NCBI RefSeq assembly: GCF_008831545.1
Contig: NZ_CP044523.1
Span: 1,736,001 to 1,800,000, forward strand
DNA length: 64,000 bases
Direction of reading: 5' to 3'
From: Halorussus halophilus
GTDB lineage: Archaea; Halobacteriota; Halobacteria; Halobacteriales; Haladaptataceae
This document shows positions 17,408-26,829 of the stretch, piece after piece. Below the pieces are notes generated by a model. It did not search any database, had not been told where the DNA came from, and saw nothing but the letters and a program-made list of their open reading frames with translations. The position numbers were made by a program, and so were the translations under genes. Every line of letters begins with the position of its first letter. Position 1 is the first letter of the stretch.

Positions 17408-17839
17408 ATGGCAGCAACGTCCAGCACCGAGGAAAACAAGCGAATCGTCCGGCAAGCGACGGAAGCGTTCAACGAGCAGAACTTCGACTCCATGGCGGAA
17501 GTGTTCGCCGAAGACGTAATCGACCACACGCCGATGGGAGAGACGCGAGGCCGCCAAGCGGTCAGGGAGCTGTCCGAACATCTGCATTCGGCGTTCTCGG
17601 ACTTCACAGTCAGCATCGAGGAACTGGTCGCCGAGGGAGATACGGTCGCATTGCGTGGGAAAGAGCACGGAACCCACGAAGGCGAGTTCATGGGTATCGA
17701 CCCGACTGGCCGGCAGGTCGAACACGAACTGATGGAGTTCGCTCGCATAGAGGACGGGACCGTCGTCGAACGATGGGTTCAGCCCGACATGATCGACCTC
17801 ATGCAACAGTTAGGCGCCGTCGAATTGCCCGAAAAGTAA
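17408..17839 (+). CDS. SnoaL-like / ester cyclase (NTF2 fold) protein
   Basis: This 143-residue protein has the SnoaL-like alpha+beta pattern: VRQATEAFNEQNFDSMAEVF, then DHTPMGETRGRQAV, HSAFSDFTVSIEELVAEGDTV and a closing VVERWVQPDMIDLMQQLG. In the family this fold forms a cone-shaped pocket for small ligands, and the actual reaction varies. No partner gene suggests a pathway. Confidence 0.85.
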   Translation: MAATSSTEENKRIVRQATEAFNEQNFDSMAEVFAEDVIDHTPMGETRGRQAVRELSEHLHSAFSDFTVSIEELVAEGDTVALRGKEHGTHEGEFMGIDPTGRQVEHELMEFARIEDGTVVERWVQPDMIDLMQQLGAVELPEK

Positions 17840-17880
17840 CGGCAGTCTCGCCGCTATTTGTCGTCGCTATTTCCCCGTAG

Positions 17881-19521
17881 CTACTCGCCGAACTGCTCGC
17901 GTTCTTGGCTCCGCAACTCGATGCGGCGAATCTTCCCGCTGGAGGTCTTGGGCAACTCCGCGACGAACTCGATTCGGCGCGGATACTTGTAGGGTGCCGT
18001 CTCGGACTTCATGTACTCTTGTAGCTCCGTGGCTAGTTCGTCGCTCCCCTCGCGCTCGTCGGCGAGGACGACGTACGCCTTCACGACGTTGCCGCGCTCG
18101 TCGTGCGGACTCGCAACCGCGGCGGCCTCCGCGACTGCTTCGTGGCCGATGAGCGCGTCCTCGACTTCGAACGGCCCGATGCGGTAGCCAGCGGAGATGA
18201 TGATGTCGTCCGCACGACCTTCGAAGAAGAAGTAGCCGTCCTCGTCACGCGATGCGAGGTCACCCGTTCGATAGTAGTCGCCGGAGAAGGTCTTCTCGTC
18301 CAAGTCCGGCTTCTCGTAGTAGCCGTCGAAGATACCCGGGCAATTTGCTGGCACTGCGATTTCGCCGATGTCGCCCGCGTCCAGTTCCTCCTCTTCTTGG
18401 GTGTCGATGATTGTCGTCCCCAGTCCGGGCGTCGGTTTGCCCATGCTACCGGGCTTCACGTCGATACCGGGGTAGTTCGTGACGAGCGCGACCGTTTCGG
18501 TCTGGCCGTAGCCGTCTCTGGGGGTTACGCCGAAGGCGTCCTCGAAGGCCTGTATCGGCTCTCTGTTCAGGGGTTCGCCCGCCGAGACTGCTTCGCTGAG
18601 CGCGAGGTCGTACTCTTCGAGGCCTCCGTGCTGGGCGAACATCCGATACTGCGTCGGCACGGCACAGAGGCGCGTGACGTCCTCGTCTGCCATCACGTCG
18701 AGGAACGTCTCGGCGTCGAAGTCGCCCTCGTAGAGCAACTGCGGTGCGCCGGTGGTCAGTGCCACGCCGACCGGACTCCAGAACCACTTGGCCCACCCGG
18801 TGCCAGTCGTCGCCCAGAGTAACTCGTCCGAGAAGTCGGTGCCTTGCTCGACGCCCCACCAGTAGCGGCCGTTGACGAGTTCGAAACAGCGCATCCAGCG
18901 GTGGCGGTGGAGCACGGGCTTTGGCTGGCCGGTCGTCCCCGAGGTGTAGTTGATGGACATCGGGTCGTTCGCCTTGAGTTCGGGACCGTCGTGACTGGTG
19001 TCTCGGCCGTCGAGCAGTGCGTCGAAGGAGTGCCAATCTTCGCCTCCGTGACCCTGCTCGTCGCCGTCGAGAACGACGACTCGTTCGAGCGGCGTCTCCT
19101 CGATAATCGGCTCGACCATCTCGGTCAGGTCTGCGTGACAGACCACCGTCTCGGCCTCGCAGTCGTTCGCCCGAAACGCGAGGTCCTTCGGCTTCAGCAT
19201 CGCCGAGCAGGGCACGAGGAGCGCACCGCGAGCGAGCGCGCCAAGTTGAATCGCAAAGGCGTCGGGATGGCGCGGCATCAAGTGCATCACCCGGTCGCCC
19301 TCGCCGACGCCCAACTCCGCGAGCGCGTTGGCGAATCGGTTCGCGTCGTCCCGGATGTCGCCGTAGGTTCGCTCGGCCTCCCAGCCGTCCTCGTCGCGGT
19401 ATCGTACCGCGAGGCGGTCCCCGAAGGCGTCGGCGTGACCCTCGATGACCGCCGGGAGATTGTAGTTAGCCGGAATGTCCCACTCGAAGTTCGACAACTC
19501 CTGCTCGTAGTCGAGTGACAT
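17881..19521 (-). CDS. Acyl-CoA synthetase, AMP-forming
   Basis: This 546-residue ANL-superfamily enzyme has the ATP P-loop YTSGTTGQPKP, a GYGQTE motif, the hinge region YRTGDLASRDEDGYFFFEGR, and the C-terminal catalytic Lys in LPKTSSGKIRR. It activates a carboxylic acid via acyl-AMP to acyl-CoA. The sequence resembles medium-chain/benzoate-like acyl-CoA synthetases of haloarchaea. Chain length cannot be read from sequence. It converges on the SnoaL-like gene. Confidence 0.9.
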   Translation of the reverse strand: MSLDYEQELSNFEWDIPANYNLPAVIEGHADAFGDRLAVRYRDEDGWEAERTYGDIRDDANRFANALAELGVGEGDRVMHLMPRHPDAFAIQLGALARGALLVPCSAMLKPKDLAFRANDCEAETVVCHADLTEMVEPIIEETPLERVVVLDGDEQGHGGEDWHSFDALLDGRDTSHDGPELKANDPMSINYTSGTTGQPKPVLHRHRWMRCFELVNGRYWWGVEQGTDFSDELLWATTGTGWAKWFWSPVGVALTTGAPQLLYEGDFDAETFLDVMADEDVTRLCAVPTQYRMFAQHGGLEEYDLALSEAVSAGEPLNREPIQAFEDAFGVTPRDGYGQTETVALVTNYPGIDVKPGSMGKPTPGLGTTIIDTQEEEELDAGDIGEIAVPANCPGIFDGYYEKPDLDEKTFSGDYYRTGDLASRDEDGYFFFEGRADDIIISAGYRIGPFEVEDALIGHEAVAEAAAVASPHDERGNVVKAYVVLADEREGSDELATELQEYMKSETAPYKYPRRIEFVAELPKTSSGKIRRIELRSQEREQFGE

Positions 19522-19609
19522 GGTATCATGACTGACGCTGGGCTACTTTGCTCTATCGCCGACTCTTGGTTTGTGGTGACGACGAAGCAATGATTTCGTT
19601 CCGACCAAT

Positions 19610-19785
19610 CGGCGCGCGCTGGCGTGACCTCGTGTCACGCCGAACTGCGCGAGGGATGAGTATCGCAGGCTGGAGCGTAGCGGAAGCCGAGAAACGCAGT
19701 CGGGTGGGGAGGCGTGTGGCCCCCGCGGTGCGGTGCTGTGCAGTGCGGTCTCTCCTCGGTTTCGGGAGTAGCGAGCCTCACTGCG
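19610..19785 (-). repeat. Dispersed mosaic intergenic element, copy A
   Basis: Read on the minus strand this copy runs from GCAGTGAGGCTCGCTACTCC through the C-rich block CCTCCCCACCCGACTGCG to CATCCCTCGCGCAG. It then has a perfect 8-bp hairpin (19621-19641, arms GGCGTGAC, 5-nt loop) and ends AGCGCGCGCCG. It lies in the 524-bp gap between the acyl-CoA synthetase and trpS genes. The rest of the gap (19786-20045) shows no gene. Small ORFs here are by-products of the repeat. Confidence 0.8.
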
Positions 19786-20045
19786 TTCGTCGGTGCAATG
19801 TAGCAGTTGAAGCGACCGACAATTCTTCCACGAAAGCCCCCGGACGTTCGCGGCCGTTCGGCGACATATCGACGCAAACCGCACGTCGATAGGGGTCGCT
19901 GAACGCCCAAGACGAGCGCGAACGCCCGGCCCCTTTCAGTCCCGCCGTATGGTTTCCTCAGTCAGCTTTCGCTGTCGGTTGAGTAGCCTGCAATAGCCTC
20001 TCCAACCCCGACTACACGAAAGACAAAAACCCAAACCCCGAAAAT

Positions 20046-21203
20046 TCAGTACAGCAGGTCGCTGGTCAGCGTCGCACGCTCCTCCTCAGTAAACGTATAT
20101 TTCTCCAATTCGGCCTCGAACTCTCCCAGTGCCTCCTTGCGCTCCTGATGCGCTTCGAGGAAGTCTGCGACCTTCTCCGCCGCTTTCAGCTTCATCTCGC
20201 CACTGAGCAACTCACCCGAGCGGTACTCTTCCGCGAGACGCTCGACGACTTCGTCGTCCTCTTCGAAGAAGTAGTACATCAGCTGATACGACACGTCCAC
20301 GTCGGGGTCGCCGCCCTTCTCGCGGTGTTCGTCCAGACTCGTCTGACCACCGGAGTAAGCGTAGGTCTTGATCTTGTCCTCGACGGTCTCGCGGTCGTCG
20401 TCCAGATAGATGGTCGGGTCGTTGCCCGAACTGCTCATCTTACCGCCGTCGCCCTTCAGTTGCGGGAAGAAGCGACTCAGGATTGCGGAGGGCTTGGTCA
20501 CGTCGAACTGCTCTTTGGCCGCCACGTCGCGGCACAGGCGGATGTGCGGGTCTTGGTCCACCGCGATGGGGACCAGCGTCTGGTGCTTGCCATGCACTAA
20601 CTGGGGCAACAACAAGTGCGTCGCCTGCACCGCCGGGTAGAACGACAGGCCGATGTTGTCCGGATTGCCGTAGGTCGCGTCCACCGTCGATTGAGTGTAC
20701 TTCTTGGCGAACTTCGCGGCGTGGGGGTAGACGACGTCGGCATCAGCAGTGTCCACGATGAAGCGGGTCTTCTCCGGGTCGAAGCCGACGGCCATCAGTT
20801 CCCGGATGTTGTTCTTCGCCCAGCCCTGAATGTCTTCGAACGACTGGTCCTTGGCGAAGTACTTCTCGTCGTCGGAGATGGGGATGTAGACGTGCGCGCC
20901 GGTCTGCTCCTGCAGATACTTGGCGAGGTAGAACGGGAAGGCGTGGCCGAGGTGCATCTTGCCCGAGGGGCCACGTCCCGTGACGATAGAGACCGTTTCG
21001 TCGCTCTCGACGCCGTCCAACCACTCGTCTACGTCACGGCCACCGTAGAAGATGCCGCGGCGGATGAGCGGGTGGAGCGGTTCAGGAAAGCGGTTGCGGT
21101 CCTCGTCGGTGAGTTCGTCCGCACCGAACTGTTCGAGGACCTTGTCGTAGTCCACGTCGCCCTCGACGGCGTAGGGCGTGACGGTGAAATCCTCGTCTGG
21201 CAT
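20046..21203 (-). CDS. trpS: Tryptophan--tRNA ligase
   Basis: This 385-residue class-I synthetase is of archaeal/eukaryal type. The HIGH-equivalent is in GPSGKMHLGHAF and the KMSKS-equivalent is GGKMSSSGND. An AVDQDPHIRLCRDVA segment binds the substrates. It charges tRNA(Trp). The length and sequence order are complete. It is a single gene with promoter-like AT content before ATG 21203. Confidence 0.93.
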   Translation of the reverse strand: MPDEDFTVTPYAVEGDVDYDKVLEQFGADELTDEDRNRFPEPLHPLIRRGIFYGGRDVDEWLDGVESDETVSIVTGRGPSGKMHLGHAFPFYLAKYLQEQTGAHVYIPISDDEKYFAKDQSFEDIQGWAKNNIRELMAVGFDPEKTRFIVDTADADVVYPHAAKFAKKYTQSTVDATYGNPDNIGLSFYPAVQATHLLLPQLVHGKHQTLVPIAVDQDPHIRLCRDVAAKEQFDVTKPSAILSRFFPQLKGDGGKMSSSGNDPTIYLDDDRETVEDKIKTYAYSGGQTSLDEHREKGGDPDVDVSYQLMYYFFEEDDEVVERLAEEYRSGELLSGEMKLKAAEKVADFLEAHQERKEALGEFEAELEKYTFTEEERATLTSDLLY

Positions 21204-21298
21204 TGTCGCGTTCTACTGACCGTGCGTACATTAACCCTTTCAAGACGGCGCGAAGAGCGCAAACGCACCGACGCCGCAGGTATCTGTACTGCAGGCAT

Positions 21299-21481
21299 CT
21301 ACACCGCTCGCCCCCGCCGAGAGAGGCCGACCAATAACGCTCCGGCGGCCGCACCCAGCACGCCAACTACGAGCAGTATCGTCGTGTACCGCCAGTTCAG
21401 CACGAGCGGTGCGAACAGTAGAACCCCGGCGAGGACGAGCAACACTGCCCCACCCCAGAGTTCGGCGTCGTCTCGGTTCAT
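21299..21481 (-). CDS. Small two-helix membrane protein
   Basis: This 60-residue protein has two hydrophobic segments (AVLLVLAGVLLFAPLVL and TTILLVVGVLGAAAGALLVGL) and a basic tail RRGRAV. It lies upstream of trpS in the same direction with a 95-bp gap. An AT-rich TATA-like stretch about 25 nt before the ATG supports real expression. Function is unknown. Confidence 0.6.
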   Translation of the reverse strand: MNRDDAELWGGAVLLVLAGVLLFAPLVLNWRYTTILLVVGVLGAAAGALLVGLSRRGRAV

Positions 21482-21544
21482 GACACACCGTCACGACGTG
21501 CGGGTACTTAGCTTCGGTTGCCGTCGGAGTGGCTAAACCAGTGG

Positions 21545-22678
21545 TTACCGAGTCGTGGTTGGTTTAGAGTTCGGCCACTTCTCAGGACTCGCTGAGAGCG
21601 GTATCTTCTTCTCGAAGAGCGCCCCCTCATCGCTCTCCTGAGTCTGAACCTTCGCAGTTCCACTCTCGGGCGTCGATTGGTCCGGGACGCGCGAGAGCAC
21701 GAGGTAAGTGTACTCTACGTTCAGTCCCCCGGTGAAATTCTGCTGGCGAACGTGCACGGAGACGCCGGATGGCCCGTGTTCGACTGACTGGGGCCACGCG
21801 TGGTAGTTGTTGTTCGGCATCGTCGCCTGCACCGCAAGCACGTACGACGAGTCGAACTCCGTCTCGCGGACGAACGACGCGAACGACGCGTCCTCTGACA
21901 CAAACTTAGTGGCTGTCTCCGAACTCGTTACGAGCGCCCCACCGGGGACCGGCATGCGCTCGGTGATTTGCTCGTACGACTGAGGGTGAACGTTCACGGA
22001 CTGCAACAGCGACTGGTTCGGCGGTCGGAACGTCTCGACGGCGTGAAGCGAGTCGGAGAGACGAGCGCCAGCGTCGTCTACGAGGGTGACCGCAGGGTCC
22101 GGTGCGACCGAATCGGGCACCCGAGCGAGGAGTGTCGAAGTAACTTCGCTAGACTGAGATTCGGCCTCCCCATCACGGTGCCCGACGCTGACGACCACTT
22201 GTGGCGGTGACGCGGTCCGGTCCACGAACTCGAAACGGAGTTCGTACTCCTGCGACGGAAGTTCTGCCTGCACGACGTACAGCGAGTGGTCCGCAAAGTC
22301 GGTGTCGCCGACGAACTGCCGGAGCATTTCGAACTGCCGTTCGGTCATCTCGGCGCGGACCTTCGACACGTCGAAGGTCCTCACGCTACGCTCGCCGTCG
22401 AAGACGCGAGCGTAGTACCACGAGTCGGCGTCTGCGACGCCGGAGTCGAATATCGGACTCGAATGCGCGAACTCGACTGCTCGGCGGTCGGTCGTCGTGA
22501 CGGACGTACTTGTAGTCGTACTCGAAGTCGTTCGAGCGATTTGGTCGGTCGTCTCAGTCGCGTTTTCTGTTCGATTCGTCGTCGGTTTCGGGCCTTCGGG
22601 GTCGGCCGGACAACCGGCGAGCGCGCCGAGCATGCAGAGTGAACTGCTGTGGAGGAAGATCCGACGAGTTGGGGACAT
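21545..22678 (-). CDS. Tat-exported lipoprotein, unknown function
   Basis: This 377-residue protein has a SPTRRIFL twin-arginine motif, a hydrophobic stretch and the lipobox LAGC (Cys about residue 24). A Thr/Asn-rich linker follows, typical of haloarchaeal surface lipoproteins. The body looks like two similar halves, each with a region of the form VRETEFDSSYVLAVQATMP / VGDTDFADHSLYVVQAELP, so an internal duplication is likely. It shares a 95-bp divergent promoter region with the GT75-like gene, which contains the palindrome at 22741-22756. ATG 22678 has a TATA-like AAAATACTT about 27 nt upstream. Confidence 0.78.
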   Translation of the reverse strand: MSPTRRIFLHSSSLCMLGALAGCPADPEGPKPTTNRTENATETTDQIARTTSSTTTSTSVTTTDRRAVEFAHSSPIFDSGVADADSWYYARVFDGERSVRTFDVSKVRAEMTERQFEMLRQFVGDTDFADHSLYVVQAELPSQEYELRFEFVDRTASPPQVVVSVGHRDGEAESQSSEVTSTLLARVPDSVAPDPAVTLVDDAGARLSDSLHAVETFRPPNQSLLQSVNVHPQSYEQITERMPVPGGALVTSSETATKFVSEDASFASFVRETEFDSSYVLAVQATMPNNNYHAWPQSVEHGPSGVSVHVRQQNFTGGLNVEYTYLVLSRVPDQSTPESGTAKVQTQESDEGALFEKKIPLSASPEKWPNSKPTTTR

Positions 22679-22740
22679 ACTCGGTTCATATTACACCACT
22701 GTCAAGTATTTTCTGTGAGTCCGACGCAGATAGATAGCCT

Positions 22741-22756
22741 TTTAGGTTTCCCTAAA
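22741..22756. promoter_or_regulatory. DtxR/IdeR-like iron box before the GT75 gene
   Basis: TTTAGG-TTTC-CCTAAA is a perfect 6-bp palindrome with a 4-nt spacer, located 18-33 nt before ATG 22774, so it overlaps the core promoter. The same type of box precedes the iron ABC operon. It matches the TTAGG...CCTAA style of DtxR-family sites. The assignment is by resemblance. Confidence 0.62.
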
Positions 22757-22773
22757 CCACAGTGTGGCAACGA

Positions 22774-23937
22774 ATGAGCGCGAGCGAGGACATCTGTGTC
22801 GTCGTGCCGACGATACGAGAGTACGAGTGTATGCGAGCGTACTTCCAGAACGCCCGCGACCACGGCTTCGACTTGGACCGACTCCACGTCTTGCTGGTCA
22901 CCGAAGACTTCTGTGACACCGAGGAGATGCGCGAGATGCTCGCCGACGAGGGCGTCTCCGGTGAAGTCTTCGACGGGAGTCGGCGCGAAGCGTGGTACGC
23001 CGAACAGGGCATCGAAGAGTACGGCCACGTCGTTCCCGCGGCGAGTCACGCCGAGACGAGTTTCGGCCTGCTCTACCTCTGGGCGAACGACTTCGAGTAC
23101 GGCTTCTTCATCGACGACGACACGCTCCCCCACGACGACGCGGACTTCTTCGGCCAGCACATGGCGAACCTCGACTTCGAGGGCGAGATAACAGAAGTCT
23201 CCTCCGACGAGCAGTGGGTCAACGTCCTCTACCAGAACTACGACGACCACGGACTCTACCCCCGCGGCTACCCCTACTCCGCGATGGACGAGTCCGTCGA
23301 AACCGGTACTACCGAAATTTCGGAAGTCGTCGCCTCCCAAGGCCTCTGGACCAACGTCCCCGACCTCGACGCCGTCAGAATCCTGATGGACGGCGACCTG
23401 CGAGGACAGGCCCAGACCAGAACCACAGAAGACGACTACGGCGAGGACTTCGTCGCCGCGCGCGGCAACTACCTCACCGTCTGCTCGATGAACCTCGCGT
23501 TCCGCCGCGAAGTCGTCCCGGCGTTCTACCAACTCCCGATGGACGACAACCGCTGGGACGTGGGCCGATTCGACGACATCTGGTCGGGCGTCTTCCTCAA
23601 GCGCGCCTGCGACCTGCTGGGCAAGCGCATCTACAACGGCGGCCCGCTCTGTGAACACAACAAGGCCCCGCGCTCGACGTTCGACGACCTGAACAACGAA
23701 GTGCCGGGTCTCGAACTGAACGAGCATCTGTGGGAGGTAATCGACGGCGTCGGGGAGGACAGTGACACCTACGCAGCAGTCTTCGAATCCATGGCGATCG
23801 AACTCACGGAGGGCGAGTTCGAGGACTACAACAACGGCGAGTTCTTCAACTACGTCGGCGAGTACATGCTCGACTGGCTCGACGCGCTGGACGAACTCCG
23901 CGCGCTTCGAGCGACGCCGGCCCCTGCAGACGACTGA
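22774..23937 (+). CDS. GT75-type glycosyltransferase (reversibly glycosylated polypeptide family)
   Basis: The protein has 387 residues from ATG 22774; the GTG at 22762 is a less likely start. It starts with a glycosyltransferase-A strand ICVVVPTIREYECM and has the metal-binding acidic motif YGFFIDDDTLPHDD. MNLAFRREVVPAFYQLPM and RFDDIWSGVFLKR are typical of RGP/UDP-arabinopyranose mutase-like proteins (GT75). It is soluble and cytoplasmic, acting on a nucleotide sugar, probably for surface glycans; sugar specificity is unknown. Its promoter carries an iron-box-like palindrome. Confidence 0.82.
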   Translation: MSASEDICVVVPTIREYECMRAYFQNARDHGFDLDRLHVLLVTEDFCDTEEMREMLADEGVSGEVFDGSRREAWYAEQGIEEYGHVVPAASHAETSFGLLYLWANDFEYGFFIDDDTLPHDDADFFGQHMANLDFEGEITEVSSDEQWVNVLYQNYDDHGLYPRGYPYSAMDESVETGTTEISEVVASQGLWTNVPDLDAVRILMDGDLRGQAQTRTTEDDYGEDFVAARGNYLTVCSMNLAFRREVVPAFYQLPMDDNRWDVGRFDDIWSGVFLKRACDLLGKRIYNGGPLCEHNKAPRSTFDDLNNEVPGLELNEHLWEVIDGVGEDSDTYAAVFESMAIELTEGEFEDYNNGEFFNYVGEYMLDWLDALDELRALRATPAPADD

Positions 23938-23999
23938 TACCAACACGTTCAGTGGCTGATGGCTGTTGAGGGAGCGCGAAAATCGGCAGGTATAAGGGT

Positions 24000-24015
24000 T
24001 TTAGGGCGACCTAAT
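24000..24015. promoter_or_regulatory. DtxR/IdeR-like iron box before the iron ABC operon
   Basis: TTTAGG-GCGA-CCTAAT sits between a TATA-like TATAAG (23991-23996) and the ATG at 24023. It therefore covers the expected transcription start, and binding would block initiation. Its location upstream of an iron-type ABC importer makes an iron-repressor operator the best reading. Confidence 0.72.
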
Positions 24016-24022
24016 TTAACGT

Positions 24023-25171
24023 ATGAGCGAGCGTCGTACGTGGACGCGCCGTCGGTTCCTCGCAACGAGTACTGTCGGGGCGACGGCCGGACTCTCCGGT
24101 TGTATTTCGCAGTTTACGAACAGTGAAGAGAGCGGTACGACCGTTTCGATGGGCGACTTCCGCGGTTCCGGGCCGCTAGTCGAGAGTCGGCCCCAACCGG
24201 GCGGCACCTCGATGGACGACCTGCCGGACCTCGACGGCACCCTGAACGTCTACCTCGGTGGCGGCGAGGGTGGTCTCTACGAGAACCTCATCGACCTCCT
24301 CGAACAGAAGTACTCCAACTTCACCGCCAAGACGCGGATGAACTCCTCGACGCAACTCGCCAACGCCATCGTCGAGGCGAAGAAGGGCGGCCAGAGTCGC
24401 GCCGACGTGTTCTGGTCCATCGACTCCACGTCACTCGGCATCGTTGCCGACGCGAACGCGACGACGAAACTCCCCAATCGCGTCCAGAAACCTGTCCCCA
24501 AGGGCTTCCGCGACAGCGACGGGAAGTGGGTCGGTATCGCTGGCCGAGCGCGTTCGATTCCGTACAACACGAACAAACTTTCGGAGTCGGACATCCCCAA
24601 CAAGGTCCAGCAGTTCACGCAAACTCCTGCCCTGAAAGGCGCGATGGGTTGGGCACCGACCTACGGCGCGTTCAAGTCGTTCGTGACGGCGATGCGTCTC
24701 AACGCCGGTCCCCAGAAAACCAAGCAGTGGCTGAAGGGAATGGTCAACCACGGCGTCTCGAAGTACCCCGACGAGTTCATCACCTCGAACGCGGTCGCCG
24801 ACGGCGAAATCGCGGCCGGGTTCGCAAACCACTACTACGCACTGCGTGTCCAAGCCTCGCGTCCCGACGCACCAATCGACCTCGCGTTCACCAAGAACGA
24901 CGCGGGCGCGCTGGTCAACGTCTCGGGCACGGAAATCATCGAAGGCACCGAGAAGAAAGAACTCGCCGCCGACTTCATTGCCCACCTGCTCTCGGCGGAG
25001 GCACAGGAGTTCTTCGCCACGAAGACCTTCGCCTACCCGATGATTCCGGAGGTCAAACCGGTCGGTGGCCTGCCGACGGTGGACGAACTCGCACCGCCGA
25101 AAGTTGACCTCTCGAAGCTGTCGAACCTCGAACCGACGCTGAAGCTGATGAAGGAAGCGGGCGTTCTCTGA
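24023..25171 (+). CDS. Fe(III)-type ABC transporter substrate-binding lipoprotein
   Basis: This 382-residue protein has a Tat signal TRRRFLATS followed by the lipobox LSGC (Cys27). Extracellular solute-binding family 1/FbpA-like features follow: LNVYLGGGEGGLYENLIDLL at the start of the mature fold, then IAGRARSIPYNTNKLSESDIP and a C-terminal AEAQEFFATKTFAYPMIPEV. It captures ferric iron or a chelate outside the cell and delivers it to the permease. The stop overlaps the permease ATG by one base, so the genes form an operon. Confidence 0.88.
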   Translation: MSERRTWTRRRFLATSTVGATAGLSGCISQFTNSEESGTTVSMGDFRGSGPLVESRPQPGGTSMDDLPDLDGTLNVYLGGGEGGLYENLIDLLEQKYSNFTAKTRMNSSTQLANAIVEAKKGGQSRADVFWSIDSTSLGIVADANATTKLPNRVQKPVPKGFRDSDGKWVGIAGRARSIPYNTNKLSESDIPNKVQQFTQTPALKGAMGWAPTYGAFKSFVTAMRLNAGPQKTKQWLKGMVNHGVSKYPDEFITSNAVADGEIAAGFANHYYALRVQASRPDAPIDLAFTKNDAGALVNVSGTEIIEGTEKKELAADFIAHLLSAEAQEFFATKTFAYPMIPEVKPVGGLPTVDELAPPKVDLSKLSNLEPTLKLMKEAGVL

Positions 25172-26829
25172 TGGCGACGAGCGACCGTCTCCAGCGACTC
25201 GCCGCGAAGGTGTCCGACGACGGCGACTCGCCGTCTGTCGGCCTGACACTTCTCGCCGGAGCAGTCGCCGCCGCAGTCTCGTTCCCCGTGACGTGGCTCG
25301 TCTTGCGGTCGCTCGAAATCGGCTTCGGACAGGCACTCGACTTATTCACCAGTCCCTCGACGTTCGACGTTGTCACCAACAGTATCCTCCTCGTCGCTGG
25401 CGTCACCGCGGGGTCGGTCCTCATCGGCGTCCCGCTTGCGGTACTCACGGTGCAGACGGACCTGCCGTTCAGACGATTCTGGACCGTCGTCGCCGCACTC
25501 CCGCTGGTCGTTCCCAGTTACATCGGCGCGTTCGCGTTCGTCTCGGCGTTCGGGCCGCGCGGGGTCCTCACGGACCTACTCGCGCCGCTCGGCGTCACCG
25601 AAATTCCGGCTATTTACGGCTTCGAAGGCGCGACGCTGGTCCTCACGCTGTTTACGTACCCTTACGTCTACTTGACGACGAGAGCGTCGCTCCTCTCGTT
25701 CGACGGGTCGCTGATGGAGGCCGCCCGGACGCTGAACCACGGCCGCTGGGCCGCGTTCCGAAAGGTGACCCTGCCCCAAATCGCGCCGGGCATCGCCGCC
25801 GGAAGTCTACTCGTCGCGCTGTACGCGCTCTCTGACTTCGGGACACCGTCCATCATGCACTTCGACGTGTTCACGCGAATCATCTACCAGAACATGTGGG
25901 ACCGTAACTTGGCGGCGGTGCTCTCCCTGCAACTGCTCGGACTCGCCGCGGTCATCCTCGCGCTGGAGAAGCGCGTCGGGGCTGACGACGCGAACGCTTC
26001 GCGGGGCCACCGAGGCGCTGCTCGCTTCTCGCTCGGCGTCTGGAAGTGGCCCGCGCTCCTGTTCTGCACGCTCGTCGCAGTACTCTGTCTGGTCGTCCCC
26101 GTCGGTGTCCTGTTTATGTGGCTCACCCGCTCCGGGCCGGGCTACGCTGGCGGTGGCTTCGAATTCACGTGGAGTTTCGGATTCAACTCCATCTACGTCG
26201 CCGCACTGGCTGCCGGGGCCGCCACGCTCGCCGCGGTTCCCGTGGCGTACCTCTCGGGCCGCGACGACTCTCGTCTCGCTGCGCTGTTCGAGCGCGCGAG
26301 TTACGTCGGCTACGCGACACCGGGTGTCGTCCTCGGTCTCGCGCTGGTCTACTTCTCGTCGGCGAACACGCCCGAACTGGCTGGGTTCGAACTCAATCTC
26401 TCCCAGACGATTCCACTATTGACGTTCGCCTACGTGGTTCGCTTTCTCCCCCAATCGGTCGGCGCGATTCGGTCGTCAGTGTTGCAGGTGGACCCCAAGC
26501 TAACCGAGGCCGCCCGGACACTCGGGAAGACGCCCCGCGCTGCGTTCCGGAAGGTGACGCTCCCGCTCATCGCGCCCGGAGTCGTCGCTGGCGGGGCGCT
26601 CGTTTTCCTGACGACGATGAAAGAGCTTCCGGCGACGCTCATGCTTCGTCCGACAGGTTTTGAAACCCTCGTTACGTACATCTGGCGTGTACAGGACGCG
26701 GGCTACTACGGACAGGCGGCCGTGCCCGCGCTGGTGCTGGTCGGCGTCTCCGCGCTCTCGATGCTCGTCCTGCTCAGACAGGACGGCGGCGAGATGGAGT
26801 CGATAACGCAGGAGGAACACGATGGCTAA
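25171..26829 (+). CDS. Fe(III)-type ABC transporter permease (fused double domain, FbpB-like)
   Basis: The protein has 552 residues and about 12 membrane helices in two homologous halves. Each half contains an EAA loop that contacts the ATPase: EAARTLNHGRWAAFRKVTLP (about residue 185) and EAARTLGKTPRAAFRKVTLP (about 447). This duplicated BinB/FbpB architecture is characteristic of ferric-iron and thiamine importers. It overlaps the ATPase gene by 8 nt. Confidence 0.92.
   Translation: MATSDRLQRLAAKVSDDGDSPSVGLTLLAGAVAAAVSFPVTWLVLRSLEIGFGQALDLFTSPSTFDVVTNSILLVAGVTAGSVLIGVPLAVLTVQTDLPFRRFWTVVAALPLVVPSYIGAFAFVSAFGPRGVLTDLLAPLGVTEIPAIYGFEGATLVLTLFTYPYVYLTTRASLLSFDGSLMEAARTLNHGRWAAFRKVTLPQIAPGIAAGSLLVALYALSDFGTPSIMHFDVFTRIIYQNMWDRNLAAVLSLQLLGLAAVILALEKRVGADDANASRGHRGAARFSLGVWKWPALLFCTLVAVLCLVVPVGVLFMWLTRSGPGYAGGGFEFTWSFGFNSIYVAALAAGAATLAAVPVAYLSGRDDSRLAALFERASYVGYATPGVVLGLALVYFSSANTPELAGFELNLSQTIPLLTFAYVVRFLPQSVGAIRSSVLQVDPKLTEAARTLGKTPRAAFRKVTLPLIAPGVVAGGALVFLTTMKELPATLMLRPTGFETLVTYIWRVQDAGYYGQAAVPALVLVGVSALSMLVLLRQDGGEMESITQEEHDG

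Noticed and set aside
22702-23946. 414-residue minus-strand frame opposite the GT75 gene
   Set aside because: Val/Glu/Arg-rich antisense shadow. It covers the promoter and whole coding region of a recognisable glycosyltransferase.
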